64,000 nt of DNA from Pelomonas caseinilytica. Lineage in GTDB: Bacteria; Pseudomonadota; Gammaproteobacteria; Burkholderiales; Burkholderiaceae_C. Below the pieces are notes generated by a model that did not search any database, was not told the origin of the DNA, and saw only the letters and a list, made by a program, of their open reading frames with translations. Every line of letters begins with the position of its first letter. Position 1 is the first letter of the stretch. The translations under genes were made by a program, and so were the position numbers. Where the stretch lies: assembly GCF_021353235.1 (NCBI RefSeq), contig NZ_JAJTWT010000001.1:1-64000 (forward strand), read 5' to 3'. This document shows, piece after piece, positions 15,990 through 25,144 of this stretch.

Positions 15990-17660
15990 ATGACGCCCGA
16001 AGAAATCCTCGCCCAGTTCGGCCCCCGCGAGTCCATGGAATACGACGTGGTCATCGTCGGCGGCGGTCCGGCGGGGTTGGCCACGGCCATCCGGCTCAAG
16101 CAGCTCAGGCCCGATGCCAGCGTCGTCGTGCTCGAGAAGGGCTCGGAGCCCGGCGCCCACATCCTGTCGGGCGCCGTGATGGACCCGCGCGCCCTGACCG
16201 AGCTGCTGCCAGACTGGAAGGAACTCGGCGCGCCGCTCAACCAGCCCGTCACGGGCGACGACGTGCTCTTCCTGGGCGAAGGCGACAGCAAGCGCACGCC
16301 CGACTGGCTGGTGCCGCGCAACTTCCACAACCACGGCTGCTACGTCGTGAGCCTGTCCGACGTGGTCAAGTGGATGGCCGGCCAGGCCGAGGCCCTGGGC
16401 GTCGAGATCTTCCCGGGCTTCGCCGCGGCCGAGGTGCTCTACGACGAGCAAGGCCGCGTCAAGGGCGTGGCCACCGGCAACATGGGCCTGGGCAAGGACG
16501 GCGAGCCGACCGACCACTTCCAGCTCGGCATGGAGCTGCTCGGCAAGTACACCATCTTTGCCGAAGGTGCCCGCGGGCACCTCGGCAAGCAGCTGCTGGC
16601 CAGGTACCGCCTCGCCGAGGGCCGCGACACCCAGACCTTCGCCATCGGCGTCAAGGAACTGTGGGAGATCCCGGCGGACAAGGCCCAGCCCGGCAAGGTG
16701 GTGCACACGGCCGGCTGGCCCATGCAGGGCGACACCTTCGGCGGCGGCTTCCTCTACCACCTGGCCGACAACAAGGTGACCCTGGGCTTCGTCATCGGCC
16801 TGGACTACGACAACCCCTTCCTCAGCCCCTTCGAGGAGATGCAGCGCTGGAAGACCCACCCGGCCATCCGCGCCCACATCGAGGGCGGCAAGCGCATCGG
16901 CTACGGCGCCCGCGCCATCAACAACGGCACGCCCCAGGCCCTGCCCAAGACCGTCTTCCCGGGCGGCGCCCTCGTGGGCTGCGACGCCGGCTACCTCAAC
17001 GCCGCCCGCATCAAGGGCAGCCATGCGGCCATCAAGAGCGGCATGCTCTGCGCCGAGGCCCTGGCTCCGGCGCTGGAAGCTGGCCGTGCGCAGGACGAGC
17101 TCACCGCCTACCCCGAGGCCTTCGAGAAGAGCTGGCTGAACGAGGAGCTGCAGCAGACGCGCAACTTCAAGCTCTGGTTCAAGAAGGGCAAGACCACCGG
17201 CCAGCTGATGACCGGCATCGAGCAATGGCTGCTGCCCAAGCTGGGCGTCGCCAACCCGCCGTGGACGCTGCACAACCACAAGGCCGACCACACCGCCCTG
17301 CGTCCTGCGGCCGAGTGCCAGCCCATCGCCTACCCCAAGCCCGACGGCAAGCTGAGCTTCGACCGCCTGTCCTCGGTCTTCATCTCCAATACCAACCACG
17401 AGGAGAACCAGCCCTCGCACCTGACGCTCAAGAGCGACGCGGTGCCGGTGCAGGTCAACCTCGCGAAGTACGCCGGCCCCGAGAGCCGCTACTGCCCGGC
17501 GGGCGTCTACGAATTCGTGCCGGCCGAGGGCGGCGAGCGCCTGCAGATCAACGCCCAGAACTGCGTGCACTGCAAGACCTGCGACATCAAGGACCCGACG
17601 CAGAACATCGTCTGGGTCACGCCCGAGGGTGGCGGCGGGCCGAACTACGCCGGCATGTAA
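15990..17660 (+). CDS. etfD: Electron-transfer flavoprotein-ubiquinone oxidoreductase
   Basis: A 556-residue inner-membrane-associated flavoprotein that passes electrons from reduced ETF to ubiquinone. The FAD-binding YDVVIVGGGPAGLATAIRL lies near residues 17-35, LSGAVMDPRAL and the ubiquinone/FAD segments follow, and the C-terminal domain binds a 4Fe-4S cluster through CVHCKTCDIKDPTQNI. Length agrees with the family. ATG 15990 has GGAGA upstream; ATG 15975 in frame is less well spaced. It serves acyl-CoA dehydrogenases in beta-oxidation; the neighbouring SDR and thioesterase fit this. Confidence 0.95.
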   Translation: MTPEEILAQFGPRESMEYDVVIVGGGPAGLATAIRLKQLRPDASVVVLEKGSEPGAHILSGAVMDPRALTELLPDWKELGAPLNQPVTGDDVLFLGEGDSKRTPDWLVPRNFHNHGCYVVSLSDVVKWMAGQAEALGVEIFPGFAAAEVLYDEQGRVKGVATGNMGLGKDGEPTDHFQLGMELLGKYTIFAEGARGHLGKQLLARYRLAEGRDTQTFAIGVKELWEIPADKAQPGKVVHTAGWPMQGDTFGGGFLYHLADNKVTLGFVIGLDYDNPFLSPFEEMQRWKTHPAIRAHIEGGKRIGYGARAINNGTPQALPKTVFPGGALVGCDAGYLNAARIKGSHAAIKSGMLCAEALAPALEAGRAQDELTAYPEAFEKSWLNEELQQTRNFKLWFKKGKTTGQLMTGIEQWLLPKLGVANPPWTLHNHKADHTALRPAAECQPIAYPKPDGKLSFDRLSSVFISNTNHEENQPSHLTLKSDAVPVQVNLAKYAGPESRYCPAGVYEFVPAEGGERLQINAQNCVHCKTCDIKDPTQNIVWVTPEGGGGPNYAGM

Positions 17661-17727
17661 GCGCGCTTGCCTCGCCATCGCACTGACCGATAGACTGGAT
17701 TTCCATCCAGTCATCGGCGGAGGCACC

Positions 17728-18543
17728 GTGAGCGCAGGAAAGATCAGGGTCGGCATCGGCGGCTGGAACTTCGAGCCCTGGCGGGACAACTTCTATCCCA
17801 AGGGCTGGCCGCAGGCGCGCGAGCTGGAGTACGCCAGCCGGCGCCTCACGGCCATCGAGATCAACAGCACCTATTACGGCGCCCAGAAGCCCGCCACCTT
17901 CGCCAAGTGGCGGCAGGAGACGCCCGAGGGCTTCGTCTTCTCGCTCAAGGCCATCCGCTTCGCCACGCAGCGCCGCGTGCTGGCCGACGGCGCCGACTCC
18001 ATCCGCCGCTTCGTCGACAGCGGCATCGCCGAGCTGGGCGACAAGCTCGGCCCCATCGTCTGGCAGCTGGCGCCGACGCACCGCTTCGACGCGGCCGACC
18101 TGCGCGCCTTCCTGGACCTGCTGCCCGCCGAGGTCGGCGGCCTGAAGCTGCGCCACGCCCTGGACGTGCGCCACGCCAGCTTCCAGTGCCCGGAGTACCT
18201 GGCCCTGGCCCGCCGCTACAAGGCCGCGACGGTGTTCACCGAATCGGACGACTACCCCGCCATCGCCGAAGCGACCGGCGACTTCGTCTACACCCGCATC
18301 ATGCGCACCCACGGCGACGAGCCGCTGGGCTGCAAGCCCGAGGTCTTCCCGCAGTTGGCCGCGTCGGCCCGGGCCTGGGCCGAGGGCGGCGAACCCGAGG
18401 GCCTGCCGCGCATCGAGCCGGCACCCGCCCAGGCCAGCGGCCCGCGAGACGTCTTCGTCTACTTCATCAGCGGCGCCAAGGAGCGCGCGCCGCATGCAGC
18501 CATGGCCCTGCGGCGGGCCCTGGGCGAGACGGTGGAAGGCTGA
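17728..18543 (+). CDS. DUF72 domain protein (YecE-like)
   Basis: A 271-residue DUF72/YecE family protein with a predicted TIM-barrel fold. Family segments visible are VGIGGWNFEPWRDNFYP, LTAIEINSTYYG, FVFSLKAIRFATQRR and the late FVYTRIMRTHG. No biochemical role is established for the family. GTG start at 17728 is preceded by GGAGG; the longer frame upstream would overlap nothing but has no better site. Its stop abuts the stop of the convergent PaiB-like gene. Confidence 0.88.
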   Translation: MSAGKIRVGIGGWNFEPWRDNFYPKGWPQARELEYASRRLTAIEINSTYYGAQKPATFAKWRQETPEGFVFSLKAIRFATQRRVLADGADSIRRFVDSGIAELGDKLGPIVWQLAPTHRFDAADLRAFLDLLPAEVGGLKLRHALDVRHASFQCPEYLALARRYKAATVFTESDDYPAIAEATGDFVYTRIMRTHGDEPLGCKPEVFPQLAASARAWAEGGEPEGLPRIEPAPAQASGPRDVFVYFISGAKERAPHAAMALRRALGETVEG

Positions 18544-19158
18544 TCAGCCCTCCAGCCGGGCCATCCACTCGGCCGTGTCGCGGTCGGCGGCGCGGTCTGA
18601 GGCCGCCAGGGCCTCGCGGATGCGCTGGCGCTCCACGGCGGCGCGGTTCTGGCTCATCTTGAGCTTGAGCTCCCAGCGCGTCACGCGGATGCGAAAGCCG
18701 ACGATGGCGCCGAGCAGCTTGTGCTGGTAGTCCTCCGGCAGGCCGCGCCACTGCTCGGCATAGTCAGGCTCGAAGCGGCCGATCAGGCGCTTGAGCAGCG
18801 CGTCCTTGTCGGGGCCGCCGTCGATCAGCTCGACCTCGCCGTAAGCATGCAGGGCCGCGTAGTTCCAGGTGGGCACGTTCTTCACCGAGTCGTAGTGGCT
18901 CGGGCTCACGTAGGCATCGGGCCCGCTGAAGACGGCCAGCACGCGCCGCTGGGCCGACAGCCATCCCCAGTGCGGGTTGGCGCGCGCCATGTGCCCCTCC
19001 AGCACCAGGCCCTCGCCCGGCAGGGCCACCAGCGGCACATGGGTGCCGAAGCTCTCGCCCTGGGCGTCGGGGCCGATCAGCAGTGCCAGCGGCTGCTCGG
19101 CGATCAGGCGCAGGGCGAGGTCGTAATCGACCGATTTGAAGTGGGCGGGCAGGTACAC
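18544..19158 (-). CDS. PaiB-like FMN-binding protein
   Basis: A 204-residue protein of the PaiB / FMN-binding negative transcriptional regulator family, which adopts a pyridoxamine-phosphate-oxidase-like split barrel. VYLPAHFKS at the start, PLVALPGEGLVLEGHMARANPHW, VLAVFSGPDAYVSPSHY and VPTWNYAALHAYGEVEL are diagnostic. Homologues usually begin with the MY(V/L)P segment, so GTG 19158 was chosen; ATG 19194 or 19197 in the same frame is possible and would lie within a GC-rich hairpin repeat. Whether it regulates transcription here is unknown. Confidence 0.82.
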   Translation of the reverse strand: MYLPAHFKSVDYDLALRLIAEQPLALLIGPDAQGESFGTHVPLVALPGEGLVLEGHMARANPHWGWLSAQRRVLAVFSGPDAYVSPSHYDSVKNVPTWNYAALHAYGEVELIDGGPDKDALLKRLIGRFEPDYAEQWRGLPEDYQHKLLGAIVGFRIRVTRWELKLKMSQNRAAVERQRIREALAASDRAADRDTAEWMARLEG

Positions 19159-19203
19159 GGAGCGATCCCGGAGCAGTCCAAGTTGGGGCGCCATCATCGC
19201 CCA

Positions 19204-19236
19204 GCCGCCCCGAGGAGGGGCGCCGCAGCGGCGCCC
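19204..19236. repeat. GC-rich double hairpin
   Basis: CCGCCCC...GGGGCG is followed directly by GGGCGCCGC and GCGGCGCCC around a single A (19218-19236). The layout resembles the second half of the dispersed repeat at 165-270 and 3657-3760 but shares little exact sequence. It lies between the divergent PaiB-like and fdhD genes. Confidence 0.45.
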
Positions 19237-19322
19237 GCCGTTGTCATGCCATGGCCTCATGGCTCGCGAGGTGCGGGCCAGCTCCTATCATCCGCGGCCA
19301 TGTACCGCACCCCGCTTCTGCC

Positions 19323-20090
19323 GTGACCGAGGCCCTGCTCAAGCTGCGTCCGGTGGGCGCTGCCGCCGACGAGGAAGTCGCCGTCGAACTGCCCGTCGCG
19401 TTGACCGTCAACGGCGTGTCCCAGGCCGTCATGCTGGCGTCGCCGGCCGACCTGGAGGACTTCGCCCTCGGCTTTGCGCTGGCCGAGGGCTGGATCACGC
19501 AGCCCCACGAGCTGGTCGACCTCGAGGTCGAGGCCCGCGCCGACGGCATCGAGCTGGCCCTGACGTTGACCGCCGCCCGCGAGCAGGGCCTGAAGCTGCG
19601 CCGCCGCCAGTTGGCCGGCCGTACCGGCTGCGGACTGTGCGGCCTGGAGAGCCTGGCCGATTTTTCCGCCCTGCAGCCGCCGCCGGTGCAGGCACCCGCG
19701 CTGGCCCCGGGTGCCCTCGGCCGTGCCATGGCCGCCCTGCCGCGAGCCCAGGTCCTGAACGCCCGCTGCGGCGGCCTGCACGGCGCCGCCTGGTGCGCGC
19801 CCGACGGCACGCTGCGCCTGGCGCGCGAGGACGTCGGCCGGCATAACGCCCTGGACAAGCTCATCGGCGCCCGTGCCCGCGAGGCGGTGCGCCGCGGAGC
19901 GCATGAGCCGGGCTTCGTCGCCATGTCCAGCCGCGCGAGCCACGAGCTGGTGCACAAGTCGGCGATGGCTGGCATCGGCCTGCTGGCCTGCGTGTCGGCG
20001 CCCAGCAGCCTGGCCGTCGCCACGGCCGAGCGCCTGGGCCTGCAGCTCTGGGCCTTCGTGCGCGAGGGCCGCGCGACGCGCTACGCCTGA
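19323..20090 (+). CDS. fdhD: Formate dehydrogenase accessory sulfurtransferase FdhD
   Basis: A 255-residue protein that transfers sulfur to the molybdenum or tungsten cofactor of formate dehydrogenase. The catalytic CxxC loop reads TGCGLCGLES (Cys about 103 and 106). LNARCGGLHGAAW, LAREDVGRHNALDKLIG and MSSRASHELVHKSAMAGI are hallmarks. No strong ribosome-binding site precedes GTG 19323; instead an 8-codon ORF (ATG at 19299) ends in a TGA that overlaps the GTG, suggesting translational coupling. An in-frame ATG at 19251 is the alternative. The formate dehydrogenase genes themselves start near 63 kb. Confidence 0.92.
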   Translation: MTEALLKLRPVGAAADEEVAVELPVALTVNGVSQAVMLASPADLEDFALGFALAEGWITQPHELVDLEVEARADGIELALTLTAAREQGLKLRRRQLAGRTGCGLCGLESLADFSALQPPPVQAPALAPGALGRAMAALPRAQVLNARCGGLHGAAWCAPDGTLRLAREDVGRHNALDKLIGARAREAVRRGAHEPGFVAMSSRASHELVHKSAMAGIGLLACVSAPSSLAVATAERLGLQLWAFVREGRATRYA

Positions 20091-20930
20091 TCAGGTCGCC
20101 CAGATGCGCGGCGCACAGGCCGGCAGGGCCCACAGCCGTTCACGCCACAAGACCCTGAGCTGGCGCAGCGCAAGGGTCACGGTCTCGATGTCGTCGCCGG
20201 CCACGCGGGCCAGCAGCAGCGCCCCGGCCGGGCTGGCGAGATGGGTCACGCCCGACATCGGCGCCAGGGCTGGCAGCGCCCGGCTGTCGGCCAGCAGCAC
20301 CTCGGCGTCGGGCAGCGCCTCGGTCTGGGCATAGACCAGGGTGCCGAGCACGCGCCGGCCCGCGAGGCCGCAGGGGCCGTCGAGCAGGGCCCGGTCCGCG
20401 GCGTCGAGCCGGCCGCGGTCCAGCCACAGGCCCTCGATCTCCAGATGCTGCAGCAGCCGCCCCGCGTCGAAGGGCTGGCCCGCGGCCGGCAGGCCCAGGC
20501 CCAGCACCTCGGTGGCGAAAAGGCTGCCGCCCGGCGCCAGGCCGAGCCTCACCTCGTTGTGCGCCAGACAGCCCGGGTAGGCCAGGGTCTCCTGGGGCAG
20601 CCATTCGAGGCGGGCGCCGGTGCCCACGCGCGCACGCACGGCCTGGGTGGCCTCGCCCGCGGTGGAGCGGTAGAAGCGCGTGGCAGCCGGCGTCGTCACG
20701 AGCAGGTGGGCGCCGGGCTGCACGTCGAGATCGACGTCGAGGCGGTCGCCGCCGACGAGCCCGCCGGGGGGATGCACGAGCACGGCATGCGCGACCGCCC
20801 CGCCCTCCGGGTACAGCGTCTTGAGCAGCCGCAGCGGCCCGTCGTGGCGCGCCTGCACGCGGGTCGCGCCGCCGGCATCGCGCTCGGCCCTGAGGGCCAG
20901 CCGCGCCGGCCAGCGAATGGCGTCAGCCAA
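20091..20930 (-). CDS. ureD: Urease accessory protein UreD
   Basis: A 279-residue accessory protein that binds apo-urease and recruits UreF and UreG for nickel insertion. Typical segments are [36 protein letters not shown] and the [11 protein letters not shown] strand. It is the last gene of the leftward amidase-ureE-ureF-ureG-ureD unit; in many bacteria ureD is first and next to ureABC. The frame opens with TTG (20930), overlapping the ureG stop by eight bases; no ATG or GTG fits near the conserved N-terminus. Its stop abuts that of fdhD. Confidence 0.92.
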   Translation of the reverse strand: MADAIRWPARLALRAERDAGGATRVQARHDGPLRLLKTLYPEGGAVAHAVLVHPPGGLVGGDRLDVDLDVQPGAHLLVTTPAATRFYRSTAGEATQAVRARVGTGARLEWLPQETLAYPGCLAHNEVRLGLAPGGSLFATEVLGLGLPAAGQPFDAGRLLQHLEIEGLWLDRGRLDAADRALLDGPCGLAGRRVLGTLVYAQTEALPDAEVLLADSRALPALAPMSGVTHLASPAGALLLARVAGDDIETVTLALRQLRVLWRERLWALPACAPRIWAT

Positions 20931-21564
20931 CGAGCAGGCCCCGCGTCTCGATGAAGCGCACCACCTCGTCCAGGCCCTCGCGGGTCTTGAGGTTGGTCAT
21001 GACCCAGGGCTTGGTCGGGCGCATGCGGGCGGTGTCGCTGCGCATCACGTCGAGGTCGGCGCCCACGTGGGGCGCCAGGTCGGTCTTGTTGATGACGAAG
21101 AGGTCGCTCTTGGTGATGCCGGGGCCGCCCTTGCGGGGGATCTTCTCGCCGGCCGCCACGTCGATGACGTAGATGGTGAGGTCCGACAGCTCGGGGCTGA
21201 AGGTGGCGGCGAGGTTGTCGCCGCCGCTCTCGACGAAGACGATGTCGGCGTCGGGGAACTTCTCCAGCATGCGGTCCACGGCCTCGAGGTTGATGGAGCA
21301 GTCCTCGCGGATGGCGGTGTGGGGGCAGCCGCCGGTCTCCACGCCCATGATGCGCTCGGGCTCGAGCGCGCCGGCCACGGTCAGCAGGCGCTGGTCTTCC
21401 TTGGTGTAGATGTCGTTGGTGACGACGACGAGGTCCCAGCGCTCGCGCATCGTCTTGCAGAGCATCTCGACGAGGGTGGTCTTGCCGGAGCCGACCGGGC
21501 CGCCGACGCCGACGCGCAGCGGGGGCAGCTTCTTGCTGCGGTGGGGGATGGCGTGCATGTTCAT
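20923..21564 (-). CDS. ureG: Urease accessory GTPase UreG
   Basis: A 213-residue SIMIBI-class GTPase that powers nickel delivery to urease. The P-loop [12 protein letters not shown] lies at about residues 20-31; the nickel-binding CPH motif is in [15 protein letters not shown], and the GTP-specificity motif NKTD is in [13 protein letters not shown]. The start overlaps the ureF stop by ATGA. It is complete and of family length. Confidence 0.97.
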   Translation of the reverse strand: MNMHAIPHRSKKLPPLRVGVGGPVGSGKTTLVEMLCKTMRERWDLVVVTNDIYTKEDQRLLTVAGALEPERIMGVETGGCPHTAIREDCSINLEAVDRMLEKFPDADIVFVESGGDNLAATFSPELSDLTIYVIDVAAGEKIPRKGGPGITKSDLFVINKTDLAPHVGADLDVMRSDTARMRPTKPWVMTNLKTREGLDEVVRFIETRGLLVG

Positions 21565-22244
21565 GAGCGGAAGAGTCGGGAGTACTGCGTTTCGTGGCGG
21601 GCGCCATGGATGCCGAGCAGGGGCGCGAAGGCCAGGGGTTCGGGCGCGGCCAGCGCCGTCGCCACGGCCTGCGGGATGGCTTGCACGAGGCGTGCCAGCA
21701 GCCGCTGCCCGGCCGTCTGGCCCAGGGGCACGCAGCGCACGGCCGCCTGCATGAGGTTCTCGGCCCAGCCGAAGGCGACGGCGGTGACGGCCGGTTCCAG
21801 CGCGGCACCGCGCGCCGCGGCGGCCGCCCCCATGGCGACGGGCCAGGCCGTCGCCGGGGCCAGGGCCTGCAGCAGCGGCAGCACGGCGGCGTCGGGCACC
21901 AGGCCTTGCATCCAGACGAGCAGGCTGCGGCCCATCTGGCGGGCTTGCTGCAGGCTTTCGCTGGTCTCGCGCGTCTGCAGCACCCAGGCGTTGAGCTCGG
22001 CAAGGCGGGGGCCGTCGAGCGCCAGGGCGGCGGCGTGGGCTGCCGCGACCACCGGCAGTTCGGCGCGGGCCTGCACGAGTTCGAGCTGGCTCAGCAGCCA
22101 GTCCCCGGCACTGGCCTCGCCGTCGACGAGGCCGGCCTCGACCGCCGCCTCCAGGCCCTCCGAGTAGCTGAAGCCGCCCACCGGCAGGGCCGGCGAGGCG
22201 AGCCAGAGCAGGTGCAGCAGGGCGGGCTCAGTGGGAATGGCCAT
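21561..22244 (-). CDS. ureF: Urease accessory protein UreF
   Basis: A 227-residue all-helical accessory protein that bridges UreD and UreG in the activation complex. [24 protein letters not shown] (about 10-33) and [27 protein letters not shown] are family signatures. ATG 22244 lies 17 bases inside the 3' end of ureE, so translation is probably coupled; a longer frame runs antisense-like through the His-tail codons of ureE and is rejected as the start. Confidence 0.94.
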   Translation of the reverse strand: MAIPTEPALLHLLWLASPALPVGGFSYSEGLEAAVEAGLVDGEASAGDWLLSQLELVQARAELPVVAAAHAAALALDGPRLAELNAWVLQTRETSESLQQARQMGRSLLVWMQGLVPDAAVLPLLQALAPATAWPVAMGAAAAARGAALEPAVTAVAFGWAENLMQAAVRCVPLGQTAGQRLLARLVQAIPQAVATALAAPEPLAFAPLLGIHGARHETQYSRLFRS

Positions 22245-22845
22245 GCCCGTGGTCGTGGCCGTGGCCGTGCGGGTGATCGTGGCCATGGTCATGGCCGCAG
22301 CCGGGGCCGTGCACGTGGACCGGGATGGCCACCGGCTTGCCGGCGGGAGGTTCGGCATGGGCGTGGCCGTGGTGATGGCCATGGCCGGCGCCTTCGCCGT
22401 AGGCACCGCCCTCGGGCTCGAAGGCGGCCCGGGTTTCGGTCACGACGAGGTGCTGCCGGCGCAGCATGTCGGCCAGCACGGGGTCGGGCTCGAACTGCAG
22501 CAGCCCGGCTTGCAACTCCAGCGGCACGTGGCGGTTGCCAAGGTGGTAGGCGGCGCGCAGCAGGTCGAAGGGCGAGCCGTGCTCGGTGCAGTGGCGCACC
22601 TGCATGACGGGCTGGGCCGACGCGACGATGCGCAGCAGCGTGCCGTCCTCGGCGACGAGCACGTCGCCGCCGCGCAGGGCGGTGCCGCGCGGCAGCACGA
22701 CGCCGATCTCGCGGCCGGTGGAGTCGGTGGCGGAGAAGCGGCTCTTGCTGCGCGTGTCCCAGTCGAGTTCGAGGACGGGGGCGCGCTTGACGAGCACGGC
22801 GGCGAGGCCGGACCCGCCGACGATGCGTTTAGAGGCGTGGATCAT
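22228..22845 (-). CDS. ureE: Urease accessory nickel metallochaperone UreE
   Basis: A 205-residue nickel chaperone. The N-terminal domain has LELDWDTRSKSRFSATDSTG and GVVLPRG; the central metal-binding domain has AYHLGNRHVPLEL with the conserved interface histidine. The C-terminal 50 residues are extremely His/Gly/Asp-rich, with alternating GHDH units, as in Klebsiella-type UreE, giving high nickel-storage capacity. Start at 22845, 25 bases after the amidase stop. Confidence 0.95.
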   Translation of the reverse strand: MIHASKRIVGGSGLAAVLVKRAPVLELDWDTRSKSRFSATDSTGREIGVVLPRGTALRGGDVLVAEDGTLLRIVASAQPVMQVRHCTEHGSPFDLLRAAYHLGNRHVPLELQAGLLQFEPDPVLADMLRRQHLVVTETRAAFEPEGGAYGEGAGHGHHHGHAHAEPPAGKPVAIPVHVHGPGCGHDHGHDHPHGHGHDHGHGHSH

Positions 22846-22870
22846 GGCGGCAGTGTGCACGACGGCGGGG

Positions 22871-24460
22871 TCAGGCCGCGGCCGTGGGCTTGAAAAGCGG
22901 CTGGCGGCGCAGGGGCGAACGGCGCTCGTAGTCGGCGGCCAGGGCCAGCAACTGCGCATCGGTCCAGGCCGTGCCGAAGAAGGACAGGCCCACCGGCAGG
23001 CCACTGACCTGGCCCATGGGCACGGTCACGTGCGGATAGCCGGCCACGGCGGCCGGCGTGGTGGCCGAGGGCGTGGTGTCCTGGTCGCCCTTGACGGGGT
23101 CGATGAGCCAGGCGGGGCCCGAGGTGGGCGCGACGATGGCGTCGAGCCGGTGCTTCTTCAGCATCGCGTCGATGCCCTGGGCGCGCGCGGCCCGCTGGCC
23201 TGCGGCGAGCGACTTCAGGTACTTGGGCGCCTTGAGGCCACCTGCCTGGACCGAGGCCGCCGCGGCCTCGAACCACTCCTGGCCGAACAGGGCCAGGGTT
23301 TCGGGATGGGCCTGGTTGAAGGCAACGAGGTCGGCGATGGTCTTGAAGGGGCCGGTGGGGGCGAAGTCGCGCAGGTAGCCCGCCATGGCGGCGGCCATCT
23401 CGTGCACCAGGACGTCCAGTTCGCCCGCACCCATGGCCGGCACCTGCGGCAGCGGTTCGCGCACAAGGGTCGCGCCGGCGGCCTCGAGCGTCTGGCAGGC
23501 GGCGTCGAACAGCGCGACCGTCGCGCGGTTGTGGCCTTCCACCAGGTTGACGGCCACGCCCAGGCGCTTGGCCTTGAGCGCCCCGGCGGGCAGTTGCAGC
23601 AGCGCGTCGCGGTCGAAACGCCCCTGCTGCGAGGCCGTCACCGGGTCGGCGGGGTCGACGCCGGCCAGGGCCCAGAGCAGCAGGGCCGCGTCGGCCACCG
23701 TGCGGCACATGGGGCCGGCCGTGTCCTGCGAGAAGGCGATGGGGATGACGCCGTGGCGCGAGACCAGGCCCAGCGTCGGCTTCACGCCCACCAGGCCCTG
23801 CACGGCCGCCGGCGAGGTGATGGAGCCGTCGGTCTCGGTGCCCACGCCCAGCAGCGCGAGGTTGGCGGCCAGGGCCGCGCCGGTGCCCGACGACGAACCG
23901 CTGGGCGTGCGGTCGAGCGCATAGGGGTTGAGGGTCTGGCCGCCGCGGCTGCTCCAGCCGCTGACCGAGGCCTTGCCGCGGAAGTTGGCCCACTCCGAGA
24001 GATTGGTCTTGCCCAGCAGCACGGCACCGGCCTCGCGCAGCCGCGCCACCAGCGTGGCGTCCCGGGGCACGGGCACACCGGCCAGGGCGATGGAGCCGGC
24101 CGTCGTGGCCATGCGGTCGTGGGTGGCGATGTTGTCCTTGACCAGCACCGGCAGGCCATGCAGCGGGCCGCGCAGCTTGCCGGCGGCGCGTTCGGCATCG
24201 CGCTCGGCGGCGATGGCCTCGGCGTCCGGGTTGAGCTCGATGATGCTGTTCAGCCGCGGGCCGTCTCGGTCCACCGCGGCGATGCGGGACAGGTAGCCCT
24301 GCGTCAGCGTCAGCGCCGTGAGCCGCCCCTCGGCCATCTCGCGGCGGGCGTCGGCGGCCGTCAGCTCGGGCCAGCGGAAGTCGGGCGTGGTCATGACGGC
24401 GGTGGCGGCCGTGGCCGCCGACAAGGCCGGCGCGGCGCTCAGGAAGTTGCGGCGTTTCAT
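22871..24460 (-). CDS. Amidase signature enzyme with Tat-like signal
   Basis: A 529-residue amidase-signature hydrolase. The Ser-cisSer-Lys triad is readable as Lys108 (GLPVLVKDNI), Ser189 (TPSGSSSGTG) and Ser213 (ETDGSITSPAA), with the usual 24-residue spacing between the serines. The N-terminus MKRRNFLSAAPALSAATAATA looks like a twin-arginine export signal, so it probably acts in the periplasm on an amide or peptide. Downstream, 25 bases away, begin the urease accessory genes, so the operon couples amide and urea nitrogen use. The exact substrate is unknown. Confidence 0.88.
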   Translation of the reverse strand: MKRRNFLSAAPALSAATAATAVMTTPDFRWPELTAADARREMAEGRLTALTLTQGYLSRIAAVDRDGPRLNSIIELNPDAEAIAAERDAERAAGKLRGPLHGLPVLVKDNIATHDRMATTAGSIALAGVPVPRDATLVARLREAGAVLLGKTNLSEWANFRGKASVSGWSSRGGQTLNPYALDRTPSGSSSGTGAALAANLALLGVGTETDGSITSPAAVQGLVGVKPTLGLVSRHGVIPIAFSQDTAGPMCRTVADAALLLWALAGVDPADPVTASQQGRFDRDALLQLPAGALKAKRLGVAVNLVEGHNRATVALFDAACQTLEAAGATLVREPLPQVPAMGAGELDVLVHEMAAAMAGYLRDFAPTGPFKTIADLVAFNQAHPETLALFGQEWFEAAAASVQAGGLKAPKYLKSLAAGQRAARAQGIDAMLKKHRLDAIVAPTSGPAWLIDPVKGDQDTTPSATTPAAVAGYPHVTVPMGQVSGLPVGLSFFGTAWTDAQLLALAADYERRSPLRRQPLFKPTAAA

Positions 24461-24510
24461 GTCGGTGGGGGACGCTTGTGGTCGGGGAAGGCGAAGGTTA
24501 GTATTACAGA

Positions 24511-24520
24511 CGTTATAACG
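24511..24520. promoter_or_regulatory. Palindrome before the AbrB/Doc genes
   Basis: CGTTATAACG is a perfect 10-bp palindrome 10 bases upstream of the antitoxin start, in an AT-rich stretch of an otherwise GC-rich region. It probably overlaps the promoter and could be the site at which the antitoxin represses its own operon. Confidence 0.4.
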
Positions 24521-24530
24521 GAGTCAATCC

Positions 24531-24755
24531 ATGAGCGCACTGAAACTCACCCAGATCGGCAACTCGGTCGGCGTCATCCTGCCCAAGGAGGTGCTGGCGC
24601 GGCTGAAGGTGGAGAAGGGGGATGTGCTCTACCTGACCGAGGCCGCCAACGGCGTGACCCTGACGCCTTACGACCCGAGTGTCGAAGAGCAGATCGAAGC
24701 GGGCCGCGAATTCATGCGCGAATTCCGCGACACCTTTCACCAACTCGCCAAATGA
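24531..24755 (+). CDS. AbrB/MazE-type antitoxin
   Basis: A 74-residue protein with an N-terminal swapped-hairpin DNA-binding domain (ALKLTQIGNSVGVILPKEVLARLKVEKGDVLYL) typical of AbrB/MazE/SpoVT antitoxins, and a charged C-terminal tail that would bind the toxin. It is immediately followed by a Doc-type toxin whose ATG overlaps its stop (ATGA). CGGAG precedes the start. It likely neutralises the toxin and represses the operon through the upstream palindrome. Confidence 0.88.
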   Translation: MSALKLTQIGNSVGVILPKEVLARLKVEKGDVLYLTEAANGVTLTPYDPSVEEQIEAGREFMREFRDTFHQLAK

Positions 24756-25135
24756 GCTGGGTCTGGATTGATCGTCGAGCGCTGGAACTGCTGCACGGCG
24801 AAAGCCTGCGCGAGCATGGCGGCGCGGCGGGGCTGCGGGACGAGGGCCTGCTCGAATCCGCCCTCGCCCGCCCCGGCAACCTCGCGCATTACGGCGAGCC
24901 GGACGTGTTCGACCTCGCCGCCAGCTACGGCGTGGGCCTGGCCAAGAACCATCCTTTCGTCGACGGCAACAAGCGCGCCGCATTCCTGGCCATCGGCCTC
25001 TTCCTTTTCCTGAACGGCAGGCGCCTGACAGCGTCCCAGGCGGACGCCACCCTGACCATGCTCGCCGTCGCCGCCGGCGACACCGACGAACCCACCCTCG
25101 CGCGCTGGCTGCGCGAGCACACCTCTGCCCGCTGA
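24752..25135 (+). CDS. doc: Death-on-curing (Doc) Fic-fold toxin
   Basis: A 127-residue Fic/Doc-family toxin. The catalytic motif is KNHPFVDGNKRAAFLA (about residues 66-81), matching HxFx(D/N)GNKR. The family inactivates translation by phosphorylating EF-Tu. GLRDEGLLESALARP near residue 28 is also typical. It pairs with an AbrB-type antitoxin rather than the classic Phd; such pairings are known in bacterial chromosomes. Confidence 0.9.
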   Translation: MSWVWIDRRALELLHGESLREHGGAAGLRDEGLLESALARPGNLAHYGEPDVFDLAASYGVGLAKNHPFVDGNKRAAFLAIGLFLFLNGRRLTASQADATLTMLAVAAGDTDEPTLARWLREHTSAR

Positions 25136-25144
25136 CCCGACCCC

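Noticed and set aside
22245-22406. N-terminal extension of ureF of about 54 residues, Thr/Met/Pro-rich
   Set aside because: It is the complement of another reading of the His-tail codons of ureE; UreF proteins start near ATG 22244.
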